Assembly: GCA_017303715.1 (NCBI GenBank)
Contig: JAFLBZ010000013.1
Coordinates: forward strand, 45,505 to 109,504
From: Rhodothermia bacterium
Lineage (GTDB): Bacteria > Bacteroidota > Rhodothermia > Rhodothermales > UBA2364
Length of the DNA stretch: 64,000 nucleotides
Direction: 5' to 3'
This document shows, one piece after another, positions 54,475-64,000 of this stretch (position 1 is its first letter; every line of letters starts with the position of its first letter). Position numbers and translations under genes: made by a program. Below the pieces are notes generated by a model. That model was not told the DNA's origin, did no database searches, and worked only from the letters and a program-made list of their open reading frames with translations.

Positions 54475-56193
54475 ATGAAGAAGACCTTCCTTTTCCTTTT
54501 TTGTGTTTTTTTCTGGATGATGCCAGGGCCAGTGGCTTTTTCGCAGAAAAAAATGATTGGCCAATCTCCGCTTTATGCCATTCGCATGGTTCCCGATAAG
54601 ACACCTCCGGTGGTTTATTTTGTAAGCCCGAAACTCAATTTACGTGAAGCTGTTCAGGTCTTTCGTCCAGTTCTGGGGGTTCAGGGATATTTACAAGACG
54701 AGAATGTCATTACGTCCTTAAAATTAAATGGAGCAACTTTACCTGTCTCCGAGGATGGTACGTTTACGGCACAAATTCGGTTAACGAAGGGCGAAAATGT
54801 GCTTTCGATCGAAGCTATAGACTTAAAAGGTAACGTTCTTCGCGAGGCATACCCCTTAATCTTGCTGACGGATACCGAGCCTCCCGTTGTTGAATTGGCG
54901 CCTCGGCTACAATCTGGCACGCCTTTTCGAACTCATGCAGCACAATTTACCTTAACGGGACAAGTCAAAGATGAAAATGACCTCCGCCATCTGAAAGTAA
55001 ATGGTGTCTCTGTTGCCATACAGGAATCGAATTTCCAAACGAGTTTTGCCTTATCAAAAGGTAAAAACGATGTAAAAGTAGAGGCTGAAGACGCCTTTGG
55101 AAACCGTTTTGAAGCAAATTATGAGATCATCGCAGAGGACTCTTCTACCAATATTGCAGCCCCTGTCATTACGCTGATTGAACCAGAATTGGAAGCAATT
55201 AGGGGAATGGGTGGGAAGGTAACGGTCAGGGGCGATTCTTTGTTGATTAAAGGTATTGCCACCGATGACCGCCAAGTAACAACGGTCTTAGTGAACGGGA
55301 AACCTGTTGCCCTTCAAGCGAATGGCTATTTTAAAACGAAATTGGCTTTATCTGAAGGCGAAAATACGGTTGTTGTTTATGCGCAAGACAATGACGGAAA
55401 TTTGGCACAGCAAGCCTTTCTGGCAGATCGTCCCGCAAAGGTCTTGGGTCGCACGGGTCAGGATTATGCCTTATTGATCGCAACAGATCAGTACGACGAG
55501 TGGCAGTCTTTGAACAATCCGGGCAAAGATGCCCAGACTTTGGCAGACCTTTTGCAAAATCAGTACGGCTTCAAAACAGAGGTGCTAAAAAACCCTACAA
55601 AAGAAGCGTTCTTGCTTAAAATTCGGGAGTATATGCGCCGCTCTTTCTCTGACGGTGACCAGTTGTTTATCTTCGTTGCTGGCCACGGAAGTTTCGATGA
55701 GGTGGAACAAAGTGGGTATGTCGTAACCAAGGATTCACGGTTGTTGGATGTGGTACGAAGCAGTTATATTTCACAAAACTACCTGCGCGAGACCGTAGAA
55801 AAAATTCCTGCAAATCATGTGTTTTTGGTGATGGATGTTTGTTTTGGTGGAACTTTTGATCCCAATTTAGCTCTTGCAAGCGATCGGGGGGAAGCGCCCA
55901 TCTTGCAGGCGGAAAGGGCGGCTTTCATTCAACGAGAACTGCAATTTAAAACCCGTCAGTTTCTTACATCCGGCGGAAAAGAGTATGTATCCGACGGCGC
56001 ACCCGAAGGACATTCGCCTTTTACTGGAAAATTGATTGAGGCGCTAAAAAACCACAGCCAAACAGGGGACATTGTGACCATCCCACGATTGTATGGCTAC
56101 TTAGAAACGCTGCATCCCAAACCTGTCTTGGGCGCGTTTGGAACCAACCAGATCAGAAGTAACTTCTTGTTTATTCCCAAAGTGGGGAATTGA
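54475..56193 (+). CDS. Secreted caspase-family (C14) protease with Ig-like repeats
   Basis: 572 residues from the ATG at 54475 (MKKTFLFLFCVFFWMM then a signal peptide ending VAFSQ); the longer frame to 54349 overlaps the preceding gene and is not needed. About 290 residues of three or four Ig-like repeats precede the protease, each with the pattern VxxLxxNGxxV...F...LxxGEN, for example KLNGATLPVSEDGTFTAQIR and VLVNGKPVALQANGYFKTKL. The caspase-like domain has YALLIATDQYDEWQSLNNPG, His404 in FIFVAGHGSFD and Cys456 in VMDVCFGGTFD, the His-Cys dyad. Its substrate is unknown. Confidence 0.88.
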   Translation: MKKTFLFLFCVFFWMMPGPVAFSQKKMIGQSPLYAIRMVPDKTPPVVYFVSPKLNLREAVQVFRPVLGVQGYLQDENVITSLKLNGATLPVSEDGTFTAQIRLTKGENVLSIEAIDLKGNVLREAYPLILLTDTEPPVVELAPRLQSGTPFRTHAAQFTLTGQVKDENDLRHLKVNGVSVAIQESNFQTSFALSKGKNDVKVEAEDAFGNRFEANYEIIAEDSSTNIAAPVITLIEPELEAIRGMGGKVTVRGDSLLIKGIATDDRQVTTVLVNGKPVALQANGYFKTKLALSEGENTVVVYAQDNDGNLAQQAFLADRPAKVLGRTGQDYALLIATDQYDEWQSLNNPGKDAQTLADLLQNQYGFKTEVLKNPTKEAFLLKIREYMRRSFSDGDQLFIFVAGHGSFDEVEQSGYVVTKDSRLLDVVRSSYISQNYLRETVEKIPANHVFLVMDVCFGGTFDPNLALASDRGEAPILQAERAAFIQRELQFKTRQFLTSGGKEYVSDGAPEGHSPFTGKLIEALKNHSQTGDIVTIPRLYGYLETLHPKPVLGAFGTNQIRSNFLFIPKVGN

Positions 56194-56266
56194 GCATTAG
56201 AACTTCTTGGTTGGTTTTTTGCCAGATTTGGGATTTACATTTCTATGACCGAAGCGCTCGTTGTCA

Positions 56267-56449
56267 TTAAACGTCGTTTAGTGGGTTTATGTCATTGTTA
56301 ATAAGTGGATTATATTCTTTAGAATGGCGTGATTTCTCCCAAATACGCACTTGGTAAGTTCCCACATCATTCTCGAAAGACAAGGAAACCCTTAGGAAAT
56401 TCTCCGGAGCAAGGAACAAGACGATGTAGCGAATCGTCAGGACTTCGAC
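56267..56449 (-). pseudogene. Start-less open frame in the caspase/aminotransferase gap
   Basis: One minus frame stays open for 60 codons and reads protein-like: VLTIRYIVLFLAPENFLRVS, LSFENDVGTYQVRIWEKSRH, SKEYNPLINNDINPLNDV, stop at 56267. There is no start codon; an ATG in another frame just upstream (MLSKAVSRS) would need a frameshift near 56445. It may be a dead gene fragment or chance. No other gene was seen in the 366-bp gap. Confidence 0.28.
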
Positions 56450-56559
56450 TCACCGCTTTTGATAGCATAAAAATTTGATCACCCATAATTTGATAAACTT
56501 AGAACGCACTTTATTTTACAACATTTGTCTCATTTACCTGTTCGATCTTTTCACCTACT

Positions 56560-59451
56560 ATGTTTGAAAGCAAATTGGAAGTCTGTCCGCAGTTTACGGA
56601 TCAGAAGGCTTTGGAAATCTTGGACTTACACTGGGATCTCTTCGGCACATTAAAGCCCTTAGACAGTTATCAGGATCAGAACTTTTTGGTTCGATGTGAG
56701 GATGGCTCTCGGTATGTGCTTAAAATTGCAAATGCAGCTACGCCCCACGAATGGTTAGACCTGCAAACCCGTGTTTTAGACCATTTGAATGCACAGACAC
56801 CAACTTTACCGTTGCCCAAAAATATTCCTACACGATTTGGTGTAGAAATGGTTCAGGCTGAAGGGCATTGGTGGCGTTTGGTTTCTTTTTTGCCCGGCCA
56901 AATGCTGTCGGGGGTACCCTTTCGATCACCAAAATTACTTGAAGAAATAGGACATTTTGCCGGAACTGTGGCGCAACAACTTTACGGGTTTAAACACCAT
57001 GCTGCTGCACGACCTATTCAGTGGGATTTGCAACTGGCAGCAGAGTTGGTCTCTGGCTGGGTGTCTTTTGTAGAAGATCAGTCACTCCGCAGCCTAATAG
57101 AAAAATACTTTTTTGATGCAAACGAAGACGTTAAGCGAGTTGCGCCCTTTTTGCGAAAGAGCATTATTCATGGGGATATAACGCGCTACAACCTTCTTTT
57201 GGATGATACAGGCAATCATATTCATGGCCTCATTGACTTTGGGGATGTTTGCGAATCTTGGACGGTTGGGGAATTGGCCGTGGCGCTTTTGGAAAGCGTG
57301 ATGACAGGAAGCCCTTCGCCCATCGAAGATGCTTTGGTTACCGTTCGGGCGTTTCATGAGGTTTTTCCACTAACCGAAGAAGAAATTGCGGTTTTACCTT
57401 CGCTCCTCATCTTGCGTTCGTGTGCCATTGTTTGTGCCTCTGCTCGCCAATTAACCTTAGAGCCGAAGAATGTTTATGTACGCAAACAGGCAGAAATAGA
57501 TCGTGTGGCATTTGAGAAATTAACGGCTTTTCCGATTCATCATTTGGTGGATCCTTTTAGGGTTGTTTGTGGGTTTTCGGCGACATCACAAGCCTTATTC
57601 GATTGGGTTACTGCGCAGAAGTCTTTTATCGCGCCCATCTCTTTACCGGCTAATGCCGCCATCCTCGATCAAAGTCCAGCCTCCGATGCCCATGATTGGG
57701 GAACGTGGCTTGACGACACCGAGCCACGGCATGGTTTTATGGTCTCGAAGTTTGGAGAAGTGCAACTCCTACTAAACGATCAGGCAAATCCAGCCGTAAA
57801 TGAAGGCCAAATTGCATTGGGGAAAACGGTTATTGCACCCGCTGGAGCCTCTGTTTTTGCCGTCTGCGATGGTGAATTGAACCAGATTGAAAATGGCGTG
57901 ACACTGAGGCTTGTTACGCCTGATGGAACCCCGTTATTTGTGGTCTATCGTGGTTTGAAAATGGAACGGGCAATAGGTACGGTGAAAAAAGGAGACATTT
58001 TGGGGCATGTAGAAGCACAACAGCCATTAGAATTGCAGTTAAGCACTGTTGCAAATCCACCATTTTACATTAAAAACAGTGAAAAAGCCCTTTACCTTCA
58101 CCGAGTTGCTGATCCGGGTTGTTTTTTTAATACACCTCCGGAAGAAGTGACCCATTCGCGGCAAGAGGAATTGGCCGTGCGGCGTGCAAAAGTAATCCAA
58201 CAAGCCCAAGAATACTATTATCAACGTCCGATGAGTTTGGTGCGTGGCTGGAAGCAATACCTGATTGGAGATGATGGAAGGGTGTATTTGGATGCCATTA
58301 ATAATGTCACACATGTAGGACATAGTCATCCTAAAGTTTGGGAAGCCGCCACAAATCAACTTAAACGGTTGAATACCAATGCCCGATTTTTGTATCCCAA
58401 CATTGTAGAATATGCGGAGCGATTGTTGGGTCTCTTCCCGGAGCCTTTGTGCGTCGTTTTCTTTGTTTGTACTGGAAGCGAGGCAAATGATTTGGCGCTA
58501 CGGCTTGCGCGTGCATATACCGAACGCCAAGACATGATGGTCATTGATGGGGAATATCATGGCAATACCACCGCCGTAGATGAGATTAGTACCTGTTTAT
58601 TAGACAATCCGTCCGCTGCAAAATCCTTACGGCCTTTTACCCATCCGCTAATCCAACCAAATACATTTCGGGGGCGGTATCACGTAGGAGAAACGGATAT
58701 CGCCTTAAAATACGCCCAAGATGCACGTGAGAAATTGTCTAAGCTTCAGTCGGAAGGCCGGAATTTGGCAGGTTTTATCTCGGAATCGTTGTTGGGATCC
58801 GGGGGAGGTGTCGAGATGCCGACAGGCTACCTGCAAGAAATCTACAAAATTGTCCGTGATGCAGGTGGGGTTTGCATTGCCGACGAGGTGCAAATTGGAT
58901 TTGGACGGATGGGAACACATTTTTGGGGGTTTGAGAAAGAAGGTGTATTGCCGGATATTGTGACGTTAGGTAAACCGATGGGCAATGGACACCCCATTTC
59001 TGCCGTAGTCACTACACCCGAAATCGCAGAGGCGTATAAAAGACAATACACCTATTTTAATACCTTTGCAGGGAATCCCGTCTCTTGCCAAATTGGACAT
59101 GCGGTATTAGATATTCTCCAAGAAGAAGGTTTGCAAGAAAATGCGAGGAAGACAGGGCAGTATTTTAAAGATCGTCTATCACAATTAATAGATAAACACG
59201 AAAAAGTAGGAGCGGTGTATGGACACGGTTTCTACCTTGGCGTGGATATTGTCCATGATAAAGTGTCACGTAAACCCGCTAACCACGAAGCCATGTGGAT
59301 TTCGGAGCGAATGCGGCAACACGGCATCATCGTCTATCCAACGGGTGATTTTTACAACATCCTAAAAATTAAACCGCCGATGTGCTTTGATGTGGGGAAT
59401 GTGGACTACTTTGTGGATACATTAGACCAGATTTTAGCATCTATGCACTAA
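56560..59451 (+). CDS. Three-domain fusion: APH-type kinase, M23-like domain, class III aminotransferase
   Basis: 963 residues. Residues 1-330 form an aminoglycoside/choline-kinase-like domain with Asp206 in [15 protein letters not shown] and [11 protein letters not shown]. Residues about 380-515 read as an M23-like beta domain ([40 protein letters not shown]) without clear zinc ligands. Residues about 530-963 are a class III aminotransferase: [60 protein letters not shown] core, and the PLP lysine Lys805 in [16 protein letters not shown]. This order matches a known bacterial fusion related to the AGXT2L phospholyases. Kinase plus PLP lyase suggests breakdown of a phosphorylated amino alcohol or hydroxylysine; the substrate is unproven. 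Confidence 0.9.
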   Translation: MFESKLEVCPQFTDQKALEILDLHWDLFGTLKPLDSYQDQNFLVRCEDGSRYVLKIANAATPHEWLDLQTRVLDHLNAQTPTLPLPKNIPTRFGVEMVQAEGHWWRLVSFLPGQMLSGVPFRSPKLLEEIGHFAGTVAQQLYGFKHHAAARPIQWDLQLAAELVSGWVSFVEDQSLRSLIEKYFFDANEDVKRVAPFLRKSIIHGDITRYNLLLDDTGNHIHGLIDFGDVCESWTVGELAVALLESVMTGSPSPIEDALVTVRAFHEVFPLTEEEIAVLPSLLILRSCAIVCASARQLTLEPKNVYVRKQAEIDRVAFEKLTAFPIHHLVDPFRVVCGFSATSQALFDWVTAQKSFIAPISLPANAAILDQSPASDAHDWGTWLDDTEPRHGFMVSKFGEVQLLLNDQANPAVNEGQIALGKTVIAPAGASVFAVCDGELNQIENGVTLRLVTPDGTPLFVVYRGLKMERAIGTVKKGDILGHVEAQQPLELQLSTVANPPFYIKNSEKALYLHRVADPGCFFNTPPEEVTHSRQEELAVRRAKVIQQAQEYYYQRPMSLVRGWKQYLIGDDGRVYLDAINNVTHVGHSHPKVWEAATNQLKRLNTNARFLYPNIVEYAERLLGLFPEPLCVVFFVCTGSEANDLALRLARAYTERQDMMVIDGEYHGNTTAVDEISTCLLDNPSAAKSLRPFTHPLIQPNTFRGRYHVGETDIALKYAQDAREKLSKLQSEGRNLAGFISESLLGSGGGVEMPTGYLQEIYKIVRDAGGVCIADEVQIGFGRMGTHFWGFEKEGVLPDIVTLGKPMGNGHPISAVVTTPEIAEAYKRQYTYFNTFAGNPVSCQIGHAVLDILQEEGLQENARKTGQYFKDRLSQLIDKHEKVGAVYGHGFYLGVDIVHDKVSRKPANHEAMWISERMRQHGIIVYPTGDFYNILKIKPPMCFDVGNVDYFVDTLDQILASMH

Positions 59452-59727
59452 AGACATTTCGTAGATGAACTACATCTAAAAGCTACCCCGTACAGGACTT
59501 GCAGTTTAGCATGGCGATTGTTGGTTAACCCATAACGCATGTAGGTCTAAGCATCTTAGATGTGTTGGAAAATCTCACAATAAGCCTACCGACTTTTTGG
59601 AATTTTTTTTTCGTCTCTATCTATATCTACTTTAAAGAGGGCATTTTTATTGAGAGCAAAGTTCGATAATTTCTTGTAATGCAAGGCTGTGGCAATGTAT
59701 CTTGGTTTTTTCTAACCCCCAAATGTT

Positions 59728-61260
59728 ATGCCGCACCATAAAAAGTTTACGTCTTGCCCCAACTGTGGAAACAATGTCGAACAGGCAAATTTTTGTCCAA
59801 ATTGTGGACAAGAAAACCATGACCTACACCTACCAGCAGGGCATTTGGTACTAGAACTTTTGGAAAATACACTCCATTTCGATACTAAACTATGGCATTC
59901 TCTAAAAGCCATCGTCACAAAGCCCGGAAAGGTTACGTTAGATTTTATTCAGGGCAAGCGGGCATACCATATCCCACCCTTTAGAATGTATGTATTTATT
60001 GCCTTCGTATTCTTCCTGCTTTCAACGATTTTCGCAGACCGTTTGGTGGAGGACGTCCAGCGGGCTACAGAGACCCAATCAACCATGCAAGCCACTGAGT
60101 CTGCAAATAAAATCCAGAAAAGAACAAAAGAACTGCCAAAAGTAGTTCAGCAAAAATTATGGGGTGAATTGGAGAAGGCTAAAAAAGAGGTGAAAACTTT
60201 TTTGCCAGCAGATCAAGAACACTTGGCCGATTTGCTTGCGACAGCGCATAAGTCGTTGATGACACATTGGCAACCCGACTCGTTGCGCTATGCCGAACTA
60301 CCAGACTCCAATCGTGCTTTGATGGTAACTTCATCTGACTCGACGCATGCGCAACTGAAACGACTGATTGCCAAATCAAATGAAAACAAGATTTTGGCAT
60401 CTCAAGGTGTTGTTGTGGAAACCGATTCTGTCACAATTCCACTTGTGGAGGGTAAAAAAATCGCCATTGCAAAAGCACGGGAATTGCTCCATGCTTCGGA
60501 CGAGGAAATAAATTCTTTCTTGCAGGGTTATGGACTTAATCCAGACGCACTTCACCGATTTGCCCTGAAAACACAAATTAGGTGGCACGAGGCAAAAAAG
60601 AAACCAAAAGATTTGGCACATATCGCCGTAAAGCAGCTCTCATATGCGATGTTTTTTTTAATGCCGCTTTTTGCACTTCTACTAAAATTAGTGTACTTTT
60701 ATCGTGGGCGGTATTATTATGAACACTTAATTTTTGCTGTGCATTTTCATAGCGTCTTGTTCCTGTTCTTAATACTTCTTTTGGGGGTAATTCTTTGGGC
60801 TGAAAATTACACTTGGACAAATACAGCCGTCGTTGTTTTATGGCTTGGTTTGCTGGTTTATGGCTTTTTTGCCTTTTATAATGTCTATGAAAAACCAATT
60901 CCGGAAAATCCTTATCCCACGGTATGGCAAGGATTTGTACGCTTGACATTTTATAAAAAAATATTGCTCATTTTGGGTTTAATATTGCTTAGTCCGGCTG
61001 TTTTTCTTTTTTTATTAATGACGGCCTTTCCATTTCTTTTTGTACTTATTGGTCAGTGGTTATTTAAGATGTTTAATCGAATTGTTACCTTCAGATTCTT
61101 GTCGAAAGAATCCAAAATAGTGACAGTTTTGGCCACATTGGGTGATCGTGAATGGATCGAAGACTTCTTTAAATATGCGGTGGTACTTTTTGTTTATGTC
61201 AATATCTTGTTGATCGCAATAACAATCGTCACGGCCATGAGTATGGGGTCTGTTCACTAA
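59728..61260 (+). CDS. DUF3667-like membrane protein with N-terminal zinc ribbon
   Basis: 510 residues. The N-terminus has a double CxxC zinc ribbon (CPNCGNNVEQANFCPNCGQE), then LHFDTKLWHSLKAIVTKPGK and the conserved FIQGKRAYHIPPFRMYVFIA leading into the first transmembrane helix. A soluble, Lys/Glu-rich segment of about 220 residues follows. The last 200 residues carry four to five helices (YAMFFLMPLFALLLKLVYFY, HSVLFLFLILLLGVILWAEN, ILLILGLILLSPAVFLFLLM). The layout is that of the DUF3667 family of Bacteroidota; no function is known. It is flanked by a 276-bp gene-free gap on the left. Confidence 0.85.
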   Translation: MPHHKKFTSCPNCGNNVEQANFCPNCGQENHDLHLPAGHLVLELLENTLHFDTKLWHSLKAIVTKPGKVTLDFIQGKRAYHIPPFRMYVFIAFVFFLLSTIFADRLVEDVQRATETQSTMQATESANKIQKRTKELPKVVQQKLWGELEKAKKEVKTFLPADQEHLADLLATAHKSLMTHWQPDSLRYAELPDSNRALMVTSSDSTHAQLKRLIAKSNENKILASQGVVVETDSVTIPLVEGKKIAIAKARELLHASDEEINSFLQGYGLNPDALHRFALKTQIRWHEAKKKPKDLAHIAVKQLSYAMFFLMPLFALLLKLVYFYRGRYYYEHLIFAVHFHSVLFLFLILLLGVILWAENYTWTNTAVVVLWLGLLVYGFFAFYNVYEKPIPENPYPTVWQGFVRLTFYKKILLILGLILLSPAVFLFLLMTAFPFLFVLIGQWLFKMFNRIVTFRFLSKESKIVTVLATLGDREWIEDFFKYAVVLFVYVNILLIAITIVTAMSMGSVH

Positions 61261-61384
61261 TGGCGACTTTTGAGCTAAAAATAGTGCGCAATCACCATCG
61301 GAAAACAACTTCCTTACCTCGACAAGCTAAAGCATCTGTTTTAGCCGTTAGGGTAAAGCTACCTGCAAGTTTCGGTGAGGGTGA

Positions 61385-62686
61385 TCACGCCAAAGCGGGA
61401 ACCCAGTGTCCACGGTTGTAAATTCCCCAAGCCTTTCCCGTCATGGTCGTTCCAACGAAAGGCGTATTGCTGCTTTTGCTATGAATGTGTTTCGGTTGAA
61501 AGACCCAATCGGTGTTGGTGTCGAAAATGGTGAGGTTTGCCTCGGATCCAACAGCCAAGGAAGGTATCGGCAAACGAAGAATTTGACGCGGGGCGACAGT
61601 GATTTTGCGGATAGCCTGTGCTACTGTTAGTACTTTTTTTGCCAGCAATTCGCGTCCAATCAGCCCCCATGCGGTTTCCAATCCTAAAATCCCAAATGGA
61701 GCCGCAATGTATTCTACCTCTTTTTCGAACCTTGCGTGTGGTGCATGGTCGGTACAAATGACATCAATCGTTCCATCTTGTAGCCCTAATATAATGGCCT
61801 CGATGTCGGATTGGGTGCGGAGTGGCGGGTGCATTTTGGTATTGGTGTCGTAGTTTCGCCGCTCCACCTCCTCATCGGTCAGGGTGAAATGGTGTGTACA
61901 AACTTCTGCCGTTACAGGGATACCACGCGCTTTGCCCTCTCGAACCAATTCAACACCTCTTGCGGTTGAGATATGTGCTACGTGAAGCGAGCCTCCTGTG
62001 AACTCGGCCAATAAAATATCGCGGGCAATCATCACATCTTCGGCTAAGGCGGGAATACCTGATAGGCCCAGCCTTGTGGAAACGAACCCCTCGTGCATTT
62101 GCCCATGTGGGTTCAGCGTTAAGTCTTCCATATGGTTGATAATGGGTGCGTCAATCATCGCGGCATACTCCAAAGCCGTCCGCATGAGTCCACCATGTTG
62201 TACCGGAGATCCGTCGTCACTAAAGGCCACAGCCCCATTTCCCTTTAGTTCTGCCATTTCCGCCAATTCCTTGCCTGCACGGCCTTTCGAAACACAGGCA
62301 ATCGGATGCACATCTACTGGCGTTTTGCGCCCTTTTTCGATGATAAAAGAGACGACATCGGCGGTATGGATAGGTGGTTGGGTATTTGGCATACACGCCA
62401 CCGCCGTAAATCCACCAAAAGCAGCGGCATTACAACCCGTTTCAATGGTTTCTTTGTGTTCGAAACCCGGTTCGCGCAAGTGGACGTGCATGTCCATCCA
62501 GCCGATGGAAGCCATTTTTCCGGTTGCATCGTATTCCGGAACTTGCGGAAGGGCGGGCAATTGCAGGCCACGAGCGGCGATTTTTCCGTCTTGAATATAG
62601 AGGTCTTCGCATACCGTAGCCTCGTTTTCAAGGTCTAAAAGGGTAAGATTCCGGAAAATCATCTCTGGCGTGTTCATGTTGTTCAT
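61385..62686 (-). CDS. pyrC: Dihydroorotase
   Basis: 433 residues, class I form. It closes carbamoyl-aspartate to dihydroorotate in pyrimidine synthesis. Metal and substrate motifs: IGWMDMHVHLREPGFEHKE, CMPNTQPPIHT, INHMEDLTLNP, HVAHISTARGVELVREGKA, and the catalytic ICTDHAPHARFEKEVEY. Since all metal-site residues are retained it is probably the active enzyme rather than an inactive PyrX-type homologue. It is divergent from the phosphoesterase gene 126 bp away. With udk at 51 kb it is one of two pyrimidine genes in the window, not linked in an operon. Confidence 0.93.
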   Translation of the reverse strand: MNNMNTPEMIFRNLTLLDLENEATVCEDLYIQDGKIAARGLQLPALPQVPEYDATGKMASIGWMDMHVHLREPGFEHKETIETGCNAAAFGGFTAVACMPNTQPPIHTADVVSFIIEKGRKTPVDVHPIACVSKGRAGKELAEMAELKGNGAVAFSDDGSPVQHGGLMRTALEYAAMIDAPIINHMEDLTLNPHGQMHEGFVSTRLGLSGIPALAEDVMIARDILLAEFTGGSLHVAHISTARGVELVREGKARGIPVTAEVCTHHFTLTDEEVERRNYDTNTKMHPPLRTQSDIEAIILGLQDGTIDVICTDHAPHARFEKEVEYIAAPFGILGLETAWGLIGRELLAKKVLTVAQAIRKITVAPRQILRLPIPSLAVGSEANLTIFDTNTDWVFQPKHIHSKSSNTPFVGTTMTGKAWGIYNRGHWVPALA

Positions 62687-62812
62687 GTTTATAAAGTGAA
62701 GAGGGCCTCAAATCATAGAAGATTATCTGCACTTCTGGTTTTACAGATAGAAAACAAATTATATTAATAGATCTATGTTAAGCATCCAAAGCCGCCTGAA
62801 CAGAACTTGTTT

Positions 62813-63514
62813 ATGAAAATTGCCCTTATTTCAGATATACATTCCAATCTTCATGCGCTATATAAAGCCTTAGAGACCGCAGATAAAGAAGGTGTAGAAG
62901 AGGTGTATTGCCTTGGTGATATTGTGGGTTATGGTGCCGACCCCGGCCCATGTGTGGATTTGGTGATGCGTTATTGTGCCGCTGCAGTACTTGGAAACCA
63001 TGACGAAGCCATCGTTTTTGGACGCGGAATGGATGTTTTACCCCAATCTGGACAGGTCGCCGCCAAACACAATCGGGAAAAACTGACGGAAACCCAATTG
63101 GAATATCTGAGGAGTTTGCCCTATATGGTGGAGGCACACAACTTTACCATCGTACATGCCGCACCTATGAACCCGCATCACTATACGCGCCTTGAATCGT
63201 ATTTCGGGACTGTAGAACAATTCGAACACTTCATTACCGATTTCTGTTTTGTTGGCCATACGCACTTGCCCGCCATTATGGCGGATAAGTTGGGTGTAAC
63301 CCGTGTAAGGCAGGGAAATCGCTATTTGATCAATGTGGGGAGTGTTGGCCAGCCAAGAGACAATAATCCGCGCCTTGGATTTGGGATTTTTGAGACAGAT
63401 ACCTTGGCTTATAACCTGATGCGCGTACCATATAATGTGGAGGGTGCTGCCGCACGAATCATTGAAGAAGGATTGCCAGAAGCGCTTGCAGACCGATTAA
63501 AGGTGGGAAAGTAA
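62813..63514 (+). CDS. Calcineurin-like metallophosphoesterase
   Basis: 233 residues from the ATG at 62813 (MKIALISDIHSNLHALYKAL); a TTG at 62807 would add two. Metal-site motifs in order: SDIHSNLHA, YCLGDIVGYGADPGPC, VLGNHDEAIVFG, and FVGHTHLPAIM near the C-terminus. The family covers phosphodiesterases and protein phosphatases of the YfcE/DevT type; the substrate is not known. It stands alone. Confidence 0.9.
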   Translation: MKIALISDIHSNLHALYKALETADKEGVEEVYCLGDIVGYGADPGPCVDLVMRYCAAAVLGNHDEAIVFGRGMDVLPQSGQVAAKHNREKLTETQLEYLRSLPYMVEAHNFTIVHAAPMNPHHYTRLESYFGTVEQFEHFITDFCFVGHTHLPAIMADKLGVTRVRQGNRYLINVGSVGQPRDNNPRLGFGIFETDTLAYNLMRVPYNVEGAAARIIEEGLPEALADRLKVGK

Positions 63515-63844
63515 GGCTTGGAGCTTGTCTATGGGGCTTGTAAGGGTAGAAACAGCGCGATGAATATAGAGTATGTAAACGTACAAGTTTGGGACTTTTC
63601 TACTTCTATTCAAGTTCTGTAGGGACTTGTAGCTTTGTTTTCTGAAACTAACTGCTGCGGAAATTCTATAATGTTATTAAGGTAGCCTTAATAGGCATGA
63701 ATTTTATAAAATACCTTATTTAGAAAATGCTGCACTTTCAACAAATAAATACAAATATTGTAAATAAAGCATCATGCTATAAGCTAATGGTGATGTCAAT
63801 AAAGTAATTCAAAATACTTACGGTTATGAATAAGCTATTTATAT

Positions 63845-63900
63845 TAGACTTGTTGCATTGGGATAAGTATAATAGACTTGTTGCATTGGGATAAGTATAA
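63845..63900. repeat. Perfect 28-bp tandem duplication near the right edge
   Basis: Two exact adjacent copies (63845-63872, 63873-63900) of a unit beginning TAGACTTGTTGCATTGGGAT and ending AAGTATAA. The unit begins like the end of an IS5-type element, though this is from memory of such ends. The gap 63515-63844 is AT-rich; it holds a short palindrome, ATTAAGG-TAG-CCTTAAT, at 63675-63691 and no gene that I can support. Confidence 0.85.
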
Positions 63901-63953
63901 TGTTTACATTAGTTTAAACGTGTATTCCTCTCAATATTAATCTATATAAAACG

Positions 63954-64000
63954 ATGAAAGATTTTTCGATATATTCAAATGTCAAAACAGATCGTGACTT
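63954..64000 (+). CDS. Start of a possible transposase gene (cut by window edge)
   Basis: An ATG 53 bp after the 28-bp duplication opens MKDFSIYSNVKTDRD and runs off the window. This opening resembles the first residues of small DDE transposases found in Bacteroidota, and the duplicated AGACTTGTTGCAT in front could be a terminal repeat. Fifteen residues are too few to be sure. Confidence 0.3.
   Translation, partial: MKDFSIYSNVKTDRD

Overview
The window reads as chromosome of a bacterium from the Bacteroidota/Rhodothermota side of the FCB group. Pointers are the DUF4175 and DUF3667 proteins, the 29-residue AURKAIP1/COX24-type protein, a YtxH protein, paired alpha-L-fucosidase and beta-galactosidase genes, a membrane histidine kinase fused to REC and AraC domains, and the near absence of Shine-Dalgarno sites before clear ATG starts. 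Genus and species cannot be told from the sequence alone. Most of the window is ordinary mid-GC housekeeping DNA; about 34.4-43.6 kb is visibly AT-richer and looks acquired.

Layout. 0-3.6 kb: glycan-degradation genes on the minus strand (partial GH2 beta-galactosidase, GH29 fucosidase) behind a Nudix hydrolase. 4.0-8.2 kb: a 1371-residue surface protein of SdrD-B/DUF11 type with a strong terminator. 8.2-15.4 kb: a decayed gene, ligA (with most of its zinc-finger cysteines lost), a RodZ-like protein, tRNA-Pro(GGG), fructose-1,6-bisphosphatase, a TIGR04282-type transferase and a polysaccharide-deacetylase-like protein, all minus. 15.5-19.8 kb: an ABM-domain protein, a small membrane protein and a Gln/Met-rich DUF4175 protein. 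20.2-27.1 kb: a tight six-gene operon (PqqD-like, ATP-grasp, PLP decarboxylase, urea-transporter/M23 peptidase fusion, TPR-barrel protein, TPR protein). 27.2-33.1 kb: an Rpn/PD-(D/E)XK protein, an SlyD-like FKBP, a hybrid histidine kinase and a GAF plus degenerate-GGDEF protein.

33.4-44 kb is the accessory region. It opens with an array of about nine hairpin units of 52-56 bp that changes orientation part-way, followed by palindromes around a GTTAGCT core. Then come two DNA blocks, each ending in an attC-like integron recombination site (39224-39357 and 43461-43600). Block 1 holds four overlapping genes: cupin-like, HPr-kinase-like, radical SAM, and a glycosyltransferase fused to a nucleotidyltransferase and helical tail. 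Block 2 holds one 1329-residue sacsin/NO VEIN-like ATPase with a C-terminal DUF3883 nuclease-like domain. No integron integrase is present. An internally deleted IS1-family element follows. Block 1 is my best candidate for an undescribed system.

44-64 kb returns to core genes: a lipoprotein polysaccharide deacetylase; DUF1015-serC; convergent sdaA; a COX24-type micro-protein; YtxH-yaaA-udk-Uma2; a membrane Ser/Thr kinase with Sel1 repeats; a secreted caspase-family protease with its small partner; a 963-residue kinase/M23-like/aminotransferase fusion; a DUF3667 membrane protein; dihydroorotase; and a metallophosphoesterase. At the right edge a perfect 28-bp tandem duplication precedes the start of a possible transposase gene. 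No rRNA, CRISPR array or riboswitch was recognised.
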